Below the pieces are notes generated by a model. The model was not told the origin of the DNA. It saw only the letters and a program-made list of their open reading frames with translations, and did not search any database. 64,000 nucleotides of DNA from positions 1,674,001-1,738,000 of the forward strand of contig NZ_CP083809.1 in assembly GCF_020149765.1 (NCBI RefSeq), in the 5' to 3' direction. The DNA is from Pantoea agglomerans (lineage in GTDB: Bacteria; Pseudomonadota; Gammaproteobacteria; Enterobacterales; Enterobacteriaceae). Shown in pieces: positions 56,846 to 64,000 of this stretch. The translations under genes were made by a program, and so were the position numbers. Position 1 is the first letter of the stretch. Every line of letters starts with the position of its first letter.

Positions 56846-58753
56846 GTGGCGGACGATTTTGCAGTAGATGGCGCGCTGGCGCAGGCGATTGCCGGCTTTA
56901 AGCCGCGCGAGGCGCAGCGTGAAATGGCGCAGGCAGTAGAAGAGGCCGTTAAGGCTGGCGGCGAACTGGTGGTAGAGGCGGGAACGGGAACGGGCAAGAC
57001 TTATGCCTATCTCGCGCCTGCACTGCGCGCCGGAAAAAAAGTGATTGTATCAACCGGCTCCAAGGCGCTGCAGGATCAGCTTTACGGTCGCGATCTGCCG
57101 ACCATTGCCAGGGCGCTGAACTTCACCGGCAAAACCGCCTTGCTAAAGGGGCGCTCCAACTACCTCTGTCTGGAGCGGCTGGAACAGCAGTCAATGGCGG
57201 GCGGCGATCTTAACGCCGAGACGCTGGGCGATCTGGTTACGCTGCGCGGCTGGTCGTCGCAAACCGTTGATGGTGATATCAGTAGCTGCGGCGGCGTTAC
57301 CGAAGACAGCCCCATCTGGCCGCTGGTGACCAGCACCAACGACAACTGCCTCGGCAGCGACTGTCCTCTCTACAAAGATTGCTTCGTGGTCAAAGCGCGC
57401 AAGCGCGCCATGGACGCCGACGTGGTGGTGGTTAACCACCATCTGTTTCTCGCCGACCTGGTGGTTAAAGAGAGCGGTTTTGCCGAGCTGATCCCCGAAG
57501 CGGACGTGATGATCTTCGATGAGGCGCACCAGCTCCCCGATATCGCCAGCCAGTACTTCGGCCAGCAGCTCTCCAGCCGCCAGCTTCTCGATCTGGCGAA
57601 AGATATTAATATTGCCTACCGCACCGAAGTGCGTGACGTGCAGCAGCTGCAGAAATCGGCGGACCGCCTTGCGCAGTGCGCGCAGGATTTTCGCCTGATG
57701 CTGGGCGATCCAGGCTACCGCGGCAATCTGCGCGAACTCTTCACTGACAACAACGTGCAGCGCATGTTCACCCTGCTCGACGACGCGCTCGAGCTTTGCT
57801 ACGACGTAATAAAAATGTCGCTGGGACGCTCGGCGCTGCTGGATGCGGCCTTTGAGCGCGCTGCGCTCTATCGCGGGCGGCTTAAGCGGCTGCGCGCCAT
57901 TAACGAGCCCGGCTACAGCTACTGGTACGAGTGTACTTCGCGCCACTTTACGCTCGCCCTGACGCCGCTCTCCGTCTCAGAGCGCTTCCGCGAAGTGATG
58001 GACGCGCGCAAGGCGGCGTGGATTTTCACCTCTGCGACGCTGGCGGTAAATGAAGAGATGCACCATTTCGCCGATCGCCTGGGGGTCAGCAGCGCGAAAA
58101 CCCTGATCCTCAACAGCCCGTTCGACTTCAGCCGTCAGGCGCTGCTCTGCGTACCGCGCAATCTGCCGGAGCCGAACCGGCCCGGCGGCGCGCGTCAGCT
58201 GGCGCGCATGATGAAGCCGCTGATCGACGCTAATAAAGGACGCTGCTTCTTTCTCTGTACCTCCCATCTGATGATGCGCGAGCTGGCGGCGGAGTTTCGT
58301 GCCAGCATGACGCTGCCGGTGCTGGTGCAGGGCGAAACCAGCAAAGGCCAGCTGCTGCGGCAGTTTATCGAGGCGGGCAACGCGCTGCTGGTGGCCACCA
58401 GCAGCTTCTGGGAGGGAGTCGACGTGCGCGGCGATGCGCTGTCGCTGGTGATTATCGACAAGCTGCCCTTTACTTCGCCGGAAGATCCGCTGCTGAAGGC
58501 GCGTATGGAAGATTGCCGCCTGCGCGGCGGCGATCCCTTTAGCGACGTGCAGCTGCCGGACGCGGTGATTACCCTGAAGCAGGGGGTGGGGCGTTTGATC
58601 CGCGATACGGACGATCGCGGCGTGCTGGTGATTTGCGACCAGCGGCTGGTGTCGCGTCCCTACGGCGCGCTGTTTCTCAACAGCCTGCCGCCGACGCCGC
58701 GCACCCGCGATCTGGCGCGCGCCATCGCCTTCACGCAGCAAGCGAAACAGTAA
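56846..58753 (+). CDS. yoaA: DinG-family DNA helicase YoaA
   Basis: YoaA, 635 residues, an iron-sulphur XPD/DinG-type 5'-3' helicase that in E. coli works with the polymerase III chi subunit HolC in replication repair. Walker A is VEAGTGTGKTYAY (near residue 50). The 4Fe-4S Cys lie in YLCLERL and NDNCLGSDCPLYKDCF. The DEAH box is MIFDEAHQLPD, and motif VI is KQGVGRLIRDTDDRG. GTG start behind GAGGAA. Followed by tsaB after 53 bases. Confidence 0.95.
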   Translation: MADDFAVDGALAQAIAGFKPREAQREMAQAVEEAVKAGGELVVEAGTGTGKTYAYLAPALRAGKKVIVSTGSKALQDQLYGRDLPTIARALNFTGKTALLKGRSNYLCLERLEQQSMAGGDLNAETLGDLVTLRGWSSQTVDGDISSCGGVTEDSPIWPLVTSTNDNCLGSDCPLYKDCFVVKARKRAMDADVVVVNHHLFLADLVVKESGFAELIPEADVMIFDEAHQLPDIASQYFGQQLSSRQLLDLAKDINIAYRTEVRDVQQLQKSADRLAQCAQDFRLMLGDPGYRGNLRELFTDNNVQRMFTLLDDALELCYDVIKMSLGRSALLDAAFERAALYRGRLKRLRAINEPGYSYWYECTSRHFTLALTPLSVSERFREVMDARKAAWIFTSATLAVNEEMHHFADRLGVSSAKTLILNSPFDFSRQALLCVPRNLPEPNRPGGARQLARMMKPLIDANKGRCFFLCTSHLMMRELAAEFRASMTLPVLVQGETSKGQLLRQFIEAGNALLVATSSFWEGVDVRGDALSLVIIDKLPFTSPEDPLLKARMEDCRLRGGDPFSDVQLPDAVITLKQGVGRLIRDTDDRGVLVICDQRLVSRPYGALFLNSLPPTPRTRDLARAIAFTQQAKQ

Positions 58754-58806
58754 TTTTCCTTTGGCTGTGCTAACATGCGCGCCGTTTTGAATGACCCGAG
58801 GTTGTT

Positions 58807-59505
58807 ATGTCTTCCCGAATCCTGGCGCTGGACACTGCGACAGAAGCCTGTTCAGCCGCGCTGCTTAATCAGCAGCAGATCGATGCCCGTTTTGAAATCG
58901 CGCCGCGCGACCATACGCAGCGTATTCTGCCGCTAATCGAGGCGCTGCTGCAGGCGCAGCAGCTGGAGCTGACGGCGCTCGACGCGCTGGCGTTCGGCCG
59001 CGGCCCCGGCAGCTTTACCGGCGTGCGTATCGGCATCGGTATCGCGCAGGGGCTGGCGCTCGGCGCCATGCTGCCGATGATCGGCGTTTCGACGCTGGCG
59101 ACGCTGGCGCAGGGCGCCTGGCGCCAGCAGGGCGCGACGCGCGTGCTGGCGGCGATTGACGCGCGCATGGGCGAAGTTTACTGGGCCGAGTATCAGCGCG
59201 ATGAGCAGGGCGTCTGGCAGGGCGAAGCGAGCGAAAGCGTGCTGTCGCCGGAGGCGGCGCTGGCGCGCATGCAGGCGCTGGAGGGCGAGTGGTTTACCGC
59301 CGGCACCGGCTGGCAGGCGTGGCCGCAGCTGCAGCAGGGGCACGCCTTAACCCTCAAAGCGAGCGGCGTTGAACTGCCCGCCGCCGAAGATATGCTGCCT
59401 CTGGCCCAACAGGCGTGGCAGCGCGGCGAAACCGTCCAGCCCGAGCACGCCGAACCCACCTATTTACGCAACGAAGTGGCGTGGAAAAAATTGCCGGGCC
59501 GTTGA
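58807..59505 (+). CDS. tsaB: tRNA t6A biosynthesis protein TsaB
   Basis: TsaB (YeaZ), 232 residues, an ASKHA-fold partner of TsaD, TsaE and TsaC in making N6-threonylcarbamoyladenosine at A37 of ANN-decoding tRNAs. It opens [15 protein letters not shown]; the central block [24 protein letters not shown] is typical. Length matches E. coli (231). It lies between yoaA and yeaY as in E. coli. Confidence 0.96.
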   Translation: MSSRILALDTATEACSAALLNQQQIDARFEIAPRDHTQRILPLIEALLQAQQLELTALDALAFGRGPGSFTGVRIGIGIAQGLALGAMLPMIGVSTLATLAQGAWRQQGATRVLAAIDARMGEVYWAEYQRDEQGVWQGEASESVLSPEAALARMQALEGEWFTAGTGWQAWPQLQQGHALTLKASGVELPAAEDMLPLAQQAWQRGETVQPEHAEPTYLRNEVAWKKLPGR

Positions 59506-59568
59506 GTCTCTGGAGCGCAACTTATTGCAGGCGCGCCAGTCTAACAAACATCTTTTAGGAGAATGCCT

Positions 59569-60159
59569 ATGTCAGTACGTCATAAAGGAATGTCCGGTGT
59601 TTTGTTAGCGGGTGCGCTGCTGCTTAGCGGATGCGTGACGGTGCCGGATACCATTAAAGGAAGTTCCGAGCTTCCGCAGCAGGATCTGGTGCGGGTAATG
59701 AACGATCCGTCGCTCTACGTCGGCCAGGAGTCCCGCTTCGGCGGCAAAGTCGTTAAGGTCACCAATCTTAACGGCAAAACGCGGCTGGAGATCGCCACGC
59801 AGCCGCTGGACGATAGCGCACGCCCGCGTTTAGGCGCCGCGTCGGTCGGGCGGATTTATGCCGATATTAATAACTTTGTCGATCCCACCGATGTGAATAA
59901 CCAGTACGTGACGGTGCTGGGCAATATCAAGGGCACGGAGAAGGGCACCATTGGTGACGCCAGCTATAACTTTGTCGTGGTAGATGTGCGCGGCTATCAG
60001 CGCTGGCATCTGACGCAGCAGATTAATACCCCGCCGCAGCCTGTCGATCCCTGGATCTGGTACGGCCCGTCGCGTCATCATCCAGGCTACTGGGGGCCTA
60101 ACCCCTACTGGGGCATGAACAGCGGCCCGGCGCAGGTGGAAACCATCCTGACAGAATAA
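59569..60159 (+). CDS. yeaY: Slp-family outer-membrane lipoprotein YeaY
   Basis: YeaY, 196 residues. A lipoprotein signal peptide ends with the lipobox LLSG-C at about residue 24. The Slp-type domain follows ([19 protein letters not shown]-like [14 protein letters not shown]). The C-terminus is rich in Trp, Tyr and Pro ([17 protein letters not shown]). The ATG at 59569 was preferred because AGGAG is properly placed; an ATG two codons upstream is in frame. A terminator follows. Confidence 0.92.
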   Translation: MSVRHKGMSGVLLAGALLLSGCVTVPDTIKGSSELPQQDLVRVMNDPSLYVGQESRFGGKVVKVTNLNGKTRLEIATQPLDDSARPRLGAASVGRIYADINNFVDPTDVNNQYVTVLGNIKGTEKGTIGDASYNFVVVDVRGYQRWHLTQQINTPPQPVDPWIWYGPSRHHPGYWGPNPYWGMNSGPAQVETILTE

Positions 60160-60180
60160 AGAATTTGCTTAACTTTTCAG

Positions 60181-60212
60181 GCCTGGCCGCGCCTGCCGCG
60201 ACCGGGCTTTTT
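60181..60212 (+). terminator. Rho-independent terminator after yeaY
   Basis: GCCTGGCCGCG pairs with CGCGACCGGGC with mismatches, followed by five Ts. Confidence 0.8.
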
Positions 60213-60279
60213 ATTGCCGCTGGAATGCGGGACGAAAATTAGTGATGCGCTTCGCAACCTCAGCAGGCCGAATCGGGCA

Positions 60280-60296
60280 AACTGGTACAATGAGTT
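60280..60296. promoter_or_regulatory. FadR operator upstream of fadD
   Basis: AACTGGTACAATGAGTT differs from the main E. coli fadD FadR site (AGCTGGTATGATGAGTT, as remembered) at only a few positions. It overlaps the expected fadD promoter 85 bases before the start codon. FadR would repress fadD until long-chain acyl-CoA releases it. Confidence 0.75.
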
Positions 60297-60364
60297 AAAA
60301 TATTGTTAATTAGCTGGGTGTTGAGGGCGCAATGGAAAAACAACATATAAATCGAGGTGAACCC

Positions 60365-62041
60365 TTGAATAAGGTCTGGCTGAAACGCTATCCGGCAGAT
60401 GTGCCCGCCGAAATTAACGCGGATCGTTATACCTCTTTGGTTGATTTAGTTGAGCAGGCTACACAACGCTACGCCGATCAAACCGCCTTTATCAATATGG
60501 GGCAGCCGCTGAGCTACCGCCAGCTTGAGCAAAAGAGCCGCGCGTTCGCCGCCTATCTGCAGTCTGAGCTGGGCCTGAAAAAAGGCGACCGCGTGGCGCT
60601 GATGATGCCGAATTTGCTGCAGTATCCGGTGGCGCTGTTCGGCGTGCTGCGCGCCGGTATGGTGGTGGTGAACGTTAACCCGCTCTATACACCGCGCGAA
60701 CTCAAGCATCAGCTCAACGACAGCGGCGCCAGCGCCATCGTTATCGTTTCGAACTTCGCCCATACGCTGGAGAAAGTGGTGGCGGAGACCAGCGTGCAGC
60801 ACGTGATCCTGACGCGTCTCGGCGACCAGCTCAGGCCGGTAAAAGGCACCCTGGTGAACTTCGTGGTGAAATATATCAAGAAGATGGTGCCGAAATATCA
60901 TCTTCCCGGCGCGGTAAGCTTCCGCCATGCGCTGCAGCGGGGCGAGACGCTGAGCTATCAGCGACCCAGCGTCACCAATGACGACCTGGCGTTTCTGCAG
61001 TATACCGGCGGCACCACCGGCATCGCCAAAGGGGCGATGCTGACCCACCGCAATATGCAGGCCAATCTCGAACAGACCAGGGCGACCTACGGCAAACTGC
61101 TGCGCGACGGCAAAGAGAATGTGGTAACTGCGCTGCCGCTCTATCATATCTTCGCGCTGACGGTGAACTGCCTGCTGTTCCTTGAGCTGGGCGGCCAGAA
61201 CCTGCTGATCACCAACCCGCGCGATATTCCCGGCTTCGTGAAGTCGCTGTCAAAGTTTCCCTTTACGGCGATTACCGGCGTCAACACGCTGTTTAACGCG
61301 CTGCTGAACGACGCCCAGTTCAATAAGCTCGACTTTTCCACGCTGCGGCTCTCGGCGGGCGGTGGCATGGCGGTGCAGAAGGCGGTGGCGGAGCGCTGGG
61401 AAAAGCTCACCGGCCACTATCTGCTGGAAGGGTACGGCCTGACGGAGTGCTCGCCGCTGGTGTCGGTTAATCCCTATGATATTACCGAGCATACCGGCAG
61501 CATCGGCCTGCCGGTACCCTCTACTGACGTGCGCGTGGTGGACGATGAGGGCAACGACGTCGAACCCGGCGCGCCGGGCGAGCTCTGGATCCGCGGGCCG
61601 CAGGTAATGGCGGGCTACTGGCAGCGGCCGGACGCTACCAACGAGGTGCTGAAAAATGGCTGGCTCCTCAGCGGCGATATTGTTACCGTTGACCCGCAAG
61701 GCTTTATCCGCATTGTGGACCGTAAAAAAGATATGATCCTCGTCTCAGGCTTTAACGTCTATCCCAATGAGATTGAAGATGTCCTGATGCAGCATCCCAA
61801 AGTGCGGGAGGCGGCGGCGATCGGCGTACCGAGCGATCTGTCGGGCGAAGCGGTTAAGGTCTGCGTGGTAAAGAAAGAGGCATCGCTGACCAAAGAAGAG
61901 CTGCTCGACCACTGTCGGCGTCAGCTGACGGGCTATAAGGTCCCGAAAATTATTGAGTTCCGCGACGAGTTGCCCAAAAGCAACGTAGGGAAAATCCTGC
62001 GGCGCGAACTGCGTGATGAGGCCCGACCCAGCGCAAGCTGA
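60365..62041 (+). CDS. fadD: Long-chain fatty acid-CoA ligase FadD
   Basis: FadD, 558 residues, activates long-chain fatty acids to acyl-CoA at the inner membrane during uptake. The AMP-binding motif is [15 protein letters not shown], and the fatty-acid signature region is [17 protein letters not shown]...RKKDMI. The C-terminal catalytic Lys region is [18 protein letters not shown] start ([11 protein letters not shown]) was chosen because GAGGTGA lies just upstream and E. coli fadD also starts with TTG at the same place; an in-frame ATG at 60332 adds 11 codons. Confidence 0.94.
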   Translation: MNKVWLKRYPADVPAEINADRYTSLVDLVEQATQRYADQTAFINMGQPLSYRQLEQKSRAFAAYLQSELGLKKGDRVALMMPNLLQYPVALFGVLRAGMVVVNVNPLYTPRELKHQLNDSGASAIVIVSNFAHTLEKVVAETSVQHVILTRLGDQLRPVKGTLVNFVVKYIKKMVPKYHLPGAVSFRHALQRGETLSYQRPSVTNDDLAFLQYTGGTTGIAKGAMLTHRNMQANLEQTRATYGKLLRDGKENVVTALPLYHIFALTVNCLLFLELGGQNLLITNPRDIPGFVKSLSKFPFTAITGVNTLFNALLNDAQFNKLDFSTLRLSAGGGMAVQKAVAERWEKLTGHYLLEGYGLTECSPLVSVNPYDITEHTGSIGLPVPSTDVRVVDDEGNDVEPGAPGELWIRGPQVMAGYWQRPDATNEVLKNGWLLSGDIVTVDPQGFIRIVDRKKDMILVSGFNVYPNEIEDVLMQHPKVREAAAIGVPSDLSGEAVKVCVVKKEASLTKEELLDHCRRQLTGYKVPKIIEFRDELPKSNVGKILRRELRDEARPSAS

Positions 62042-62063
62042 CGTCAGGCAAGATTTCTGGTTG

Positions 62064-62088
62064 AACGCCGGCAAAGCCCGGCGTTTTT
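62064..62088 (+). terminator. Rho-independent terminator after fadD
   Basis: CGCCGG and CCGGCG pair around CAAAGC, flanked by AA and TTTTT. Confidence 0.85.
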
Positions 62089-62140
62089 ATTGATGATGAG
62101 ATGGAGCGCCGCGCGCAGTCTGTCGCGGTGGAAACGAGAT

Positions 62141-63262
62141 TTGAATTATTCCCTGATCGACCAAAATGAGCAACTGGCCGCCGTGTGCCAGAAAGCCCGC
62201 CAGCATGCGGCCGTCGCGCTCGACACCGAGTTCGTCCGCACCCGCACCTACTATCCGCAGCTGGGGCTGATTCAGCTGTTTGACGGCGAACAGCTGGTGC
62301 TGATCGATCCGCTGAAGATCGACGACTGGACGCCGTTCATCGCGCTGCTGACCGATACCCAGGTGAAAAAGTTTCTGCACGCGGGCGGGGAAGATCTCGA
62401 GGTCTTTCTGCACCGTTTCGGCGTGCTGCCGCAGCCGATGATCGATACGCAGATTCTGGCGGCGTTCAGCGGCCAGCCGCTCTCATGGGGCTTTGCCGCT
62501 ATGGTGGCGCATTTCACCCAGGTAACCCTGGATAAGAGCGAGTCGCGCACCGACTGGCTGGCGCGCCCGCTGACGCAGCGTCAGTGCGACTATGCCGCAG
62601 CGGACGTTCACTATCTGCTGCCCATCGCCCAGCAGCTGATGACCCTGACCGAGGCGGCGGGCAATATGGCCGCGGCGCTCAGCGAGTGCGACCAGCTCTG
62701 CCAGCGACGTCTCGACGTTATGCCGCCGCAGGAAGCCTGGCGCGATATCACCAACGCCTGGCAGCTGCGTCCGCGCCAGCTGGCGGCGCTGCGGCTGCTG
62801 GCCGCGTGGCGTCTGAACCTGGCGCGCGAAAAAGATATGGCGGTCAATTTCGTGGTGCGCGAAGAGAATCTGTGGAAAGTGGCGCGCTTTATGCCGGGCT
62901 CAATGGGCGAGCTGGATCACCTTGGCCTGTCAGGCCATGAAATCCGCTTCCACGGCAAAACCCTGGTGGCGCTGGTTGCTGAAGCGCAGGCGCTGCCGGA
63001 AGAGGCGCTGCCGCCGCCGCTGGGCAATCTGGTGGATCATCCGCACTACAAGAATGTGTTTAAGGCAATCAAGGCGCTGGTACAGGAAGTGAGCGAAGAG
63101 ACCGGCTTTAGCCAGGAGCTGCTGGCGTCGCGCCGTCAGATCAATCAGGTATTGAGTCAGTACTGGGGGCTGAAGCCGCAAACGCGCGTGCCGGAGCTGC
63201 TGGCAGGCTGGCGCGGCGATCTGTTTAAGACCCGCATTGACGCGATTCTGGCGCAGTTTTGA
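62141..63262 (+). CDS. rnd: Ribonuclease D
   Basis: RNase D, 373 residues, a 3'-5' exonuclease for tRNA 3'-end maturation. The DEDD exonuclease motifs are ALDTEFVRTRTYYP (Exo I), FLHAGGEDLEVF (Exo II) and DYAAADVHYLLP (Exo III). Two HRDC domains follow (WQLRPRQLAALRLL). E. coli rnd starts with TTG at the equivalent position and is 375 residues, so the TTG at 62141 is preferred over the ATG codons near 62090, which overlap the fadD terminator. Confidence 0.92.
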   Translation: MNYSLIDQNEQLAAVCQKARQHAAVALDTEFVRTRTYYPQLGLIQLFDGEQLVLIDPLKIDDWTPFIALLTDTQVKKFLHAGGEDLEVFLHRFGVLPQPMIDTQILAAFSGQPLSWGFAAMVAHFTQVTLDKSESRTDWLARPLTQRQCDYAAADVHYLLPIAQQLMTLTEAAGNMAAALSECDQLCQRRLDVMPPQEAWRDITNAWQLRPRQLAALRLLAAWRLNLAREKDMAVNFVVREENLWKVARFMPGSMGELDHLGLSGHEIRFHGKTLVALVAEAQALPEEALPPPLGNLVDHPHYKNVFKAIKALVQEVSEETGFSQELLASRRQINQVLSQYWGLKPQTRVPELLAGWRGDLFKTRIDAILAQF

Positions 63263-63270
63263 TGCAAACA

Positions 63271-63294
63271 TTCCCCTGCTCAGCAGCAGGGGAA
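63271..63294. terminator. Hairpin between convergent rnd and minE
   Basis: TTCCCCTGCT and AGCAGGGGAA pair perfectly around CAGC in the 51-base convergent gap. There is no T-run, so it may be a two-way Rho-aided stop or an mRNA end protector. Confidence 0.55.
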
Positions 63295-63313
63295 CATCAG
63301 GAAACCAACACCG

Positions 63314-63583
63314 TCATTTGGCCGCTTCTTCCGTTTCAGGCAGCGTCACGTTCAGCTCCAGAATCGAGATATCATCTCCTTTCTGATCGAGCTGAACGGT
63401 GACCATATCGGGATCGATCTTCACATATTTGCAAATCACTTCCAGAATGTCGCGCTTAAGCTGCGGAAGATAGTGGGGCTCACTGTCGCCCCTTCTGCGT
63501 TCTGCCACGATAATCTGCAGCCTTTCCTTGGCTATGTTGGCAGTGTTCTTCTTCCGGGATAAAAAGAAATCGAGTAATGCCAT
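63314..63583 (-). CDS. minE: Cell-division topological factor MinE
   Basis: MinE, 89 residues, drives the pole-to-pole MinD oscillation that places the division septum. The membrane-targeting and MinD-binding N-terminus is [20 protein letters not shown]. The dimerisation and topological-specificity domain follows ([16 protein letters not shown]). It follows minD with three bases between them in the minCDE operon. Confidence 0.97.
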   Translation of the reverse strand: MALLDFFLSRKKNTANIAKERLQIIVAERRRGDSEPHYLPQLKRDILEVICKYVKIDPDMVTVQLDQKGDDISILELNVTLPETEEAAK

Positions 63584-63586
63584 GGT

Positions 63587-64000
63587 TTATCCCCCGAACA
63601 GGCGTTTCAGGAAACCCTTCTTCTCTTCTTCAATAAAGCGGAAGGGACGTTCTTCGCCGAGTAACCGATCTACGGTATCAGCATAGGCTTTGCCGGCGTC
63701 GGAATTCGTGTCGAGGATCACTGGTTCGCCCTGGTTAGAGGCGCGCAGCACCGACTGGTCTTCCGGGATGACGCCCACCAGCGGAATGCGCAGGATCTCG
63801 AGCACGTCTTCCATGCTCAGCATATCGCCACGATTTACGCGGCCAGGGTTGTAACGGGTCAGCAGCAGGTGCTCTTTAACCGGCTCCTGGCTGTTTTCTG
63901 CACGGCGGGACTTAGAGGCGATGATACCGAGAATGCGGTCGGAGTCGCGCACCGACGAGACTTCCGGGTTGGTGGTGATAATCGCTTCATCAGCAAAGTA
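63587..64000 (-). CDS. minD: Septum-site-determining ATPase MinD, C-terminal part
   Basis: The last 137 residues of MinD, the membrane-binding ParA-like ATPase of the Min system. The frame runs past the window edge (YFADEAIITTNPEVSSV at the boundary), so the Walker A part is outside. Visible landmarks are LLTRYNPGRV, IPLVGVIPED and the C-terminal amphipathic membrane-targeting helix EEEKKGFLKRLFGG. It lies immediately upstream of minE. Confidence 0.97.
   Translation of the reverse strand, partial: YFADEAIITTNPEVSSVRDSDRILGIIASKSRRAENSQEPVKEHLLLTRYNPGRVNRGDMLSMEDVLEILRIPLVGVIPEDQSVLRASNQGEPVILDTNSDAGKAYADTVDRLLGEERPFRFIEEEKKGFLKRLFGG

Noticed and set aside
1..64000. tRNA, rRNA, CRISPR arrays and intact insertion sequences
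   Set aside because: No tRNA-like cloverleaf, no regularly spaced direct repeats and no transposase were recognised anywhere in the window.

Overview
The window is chromosomal DNA from a GC-rich member of the Enterobacterales, most likely Erwiniaceae (Pantoea, Mixta or Erwinia type). Nearly every gene has a recognisable Escherichia coli orthologue in the E. coli aspS-to-minD order. The departures are a zwf-eda locus without edd, an MdfA-like pump beside lpxM, a manganese catalase, a family 17 glycosyltransferase and a RomA-like hydrolase. The genus is an inference from gene content and order.

Layout: 1-4155 is the aspS end, nudB, yebC and the Holliday-junction genes ruvC, ruvA, ruvB (a LexA box precedes ruvA). 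4166-8085 is zinc uptake, znuB-znuC diverging from znuA at a Zur box, plus the murein endopeptidase mepM. 8206-15849 holds lpxM, the MdfA-like pump, pykA, hexR, zwf and eda. 15901-22737 holds purT (PurR box), yebE, ptrB, exoX, holE, copC-copD and yebY.

22738-28325 is the variable region. It starts with the stationary-phase small RNA SdsR, followed by a P2-type integrase pseudogene, a low-GC cassette (a frameshifted small gene and an unknown membrane protein), a GT17 glycosyltransferase, a Mn-catalase and two small unknown genes. The SdsR/RyeA locus is a known insertion hot spot in Salmonella, so this looks like the scar of an integrated element.

28326-43411 returns to conserved order: pphA, rsmF, letB-letA, msrC, proQ-prc, htpX (heat-shock promoter visible), yebQ, kdgR, yobH, yebO and the RomA-like hydrolase. 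43935-50531 holds a broken yobF, cspC, rlmA, yobD, manZ-manY-manX and yoaE. 50797-64000 holds the EAL phosphodiesterase pdeD, sdaA, nudL-pabB, yoaH, yoaB, yoaA, tsaB, yeaY, fadD (FadR site), rnd, minE and the end of minD.

Functional themes are DNA repair (RuvABC, ExoX, HolE, YoaA), envelope building and lipid transport (LpxM, MepM, LetAB, Prc, HtpX, YeaY), and central carbon control (PykA, HexR, Zwf, Eda, KdgR, ManXYZ). A GC-rich intergenic repeat of about 130 bp occurs three times (9265, 30528, 50617) and is the clearest unexplained structure outside genes. No rRNA, tRNA, intact insertion sequence or CRISPR array was seen.
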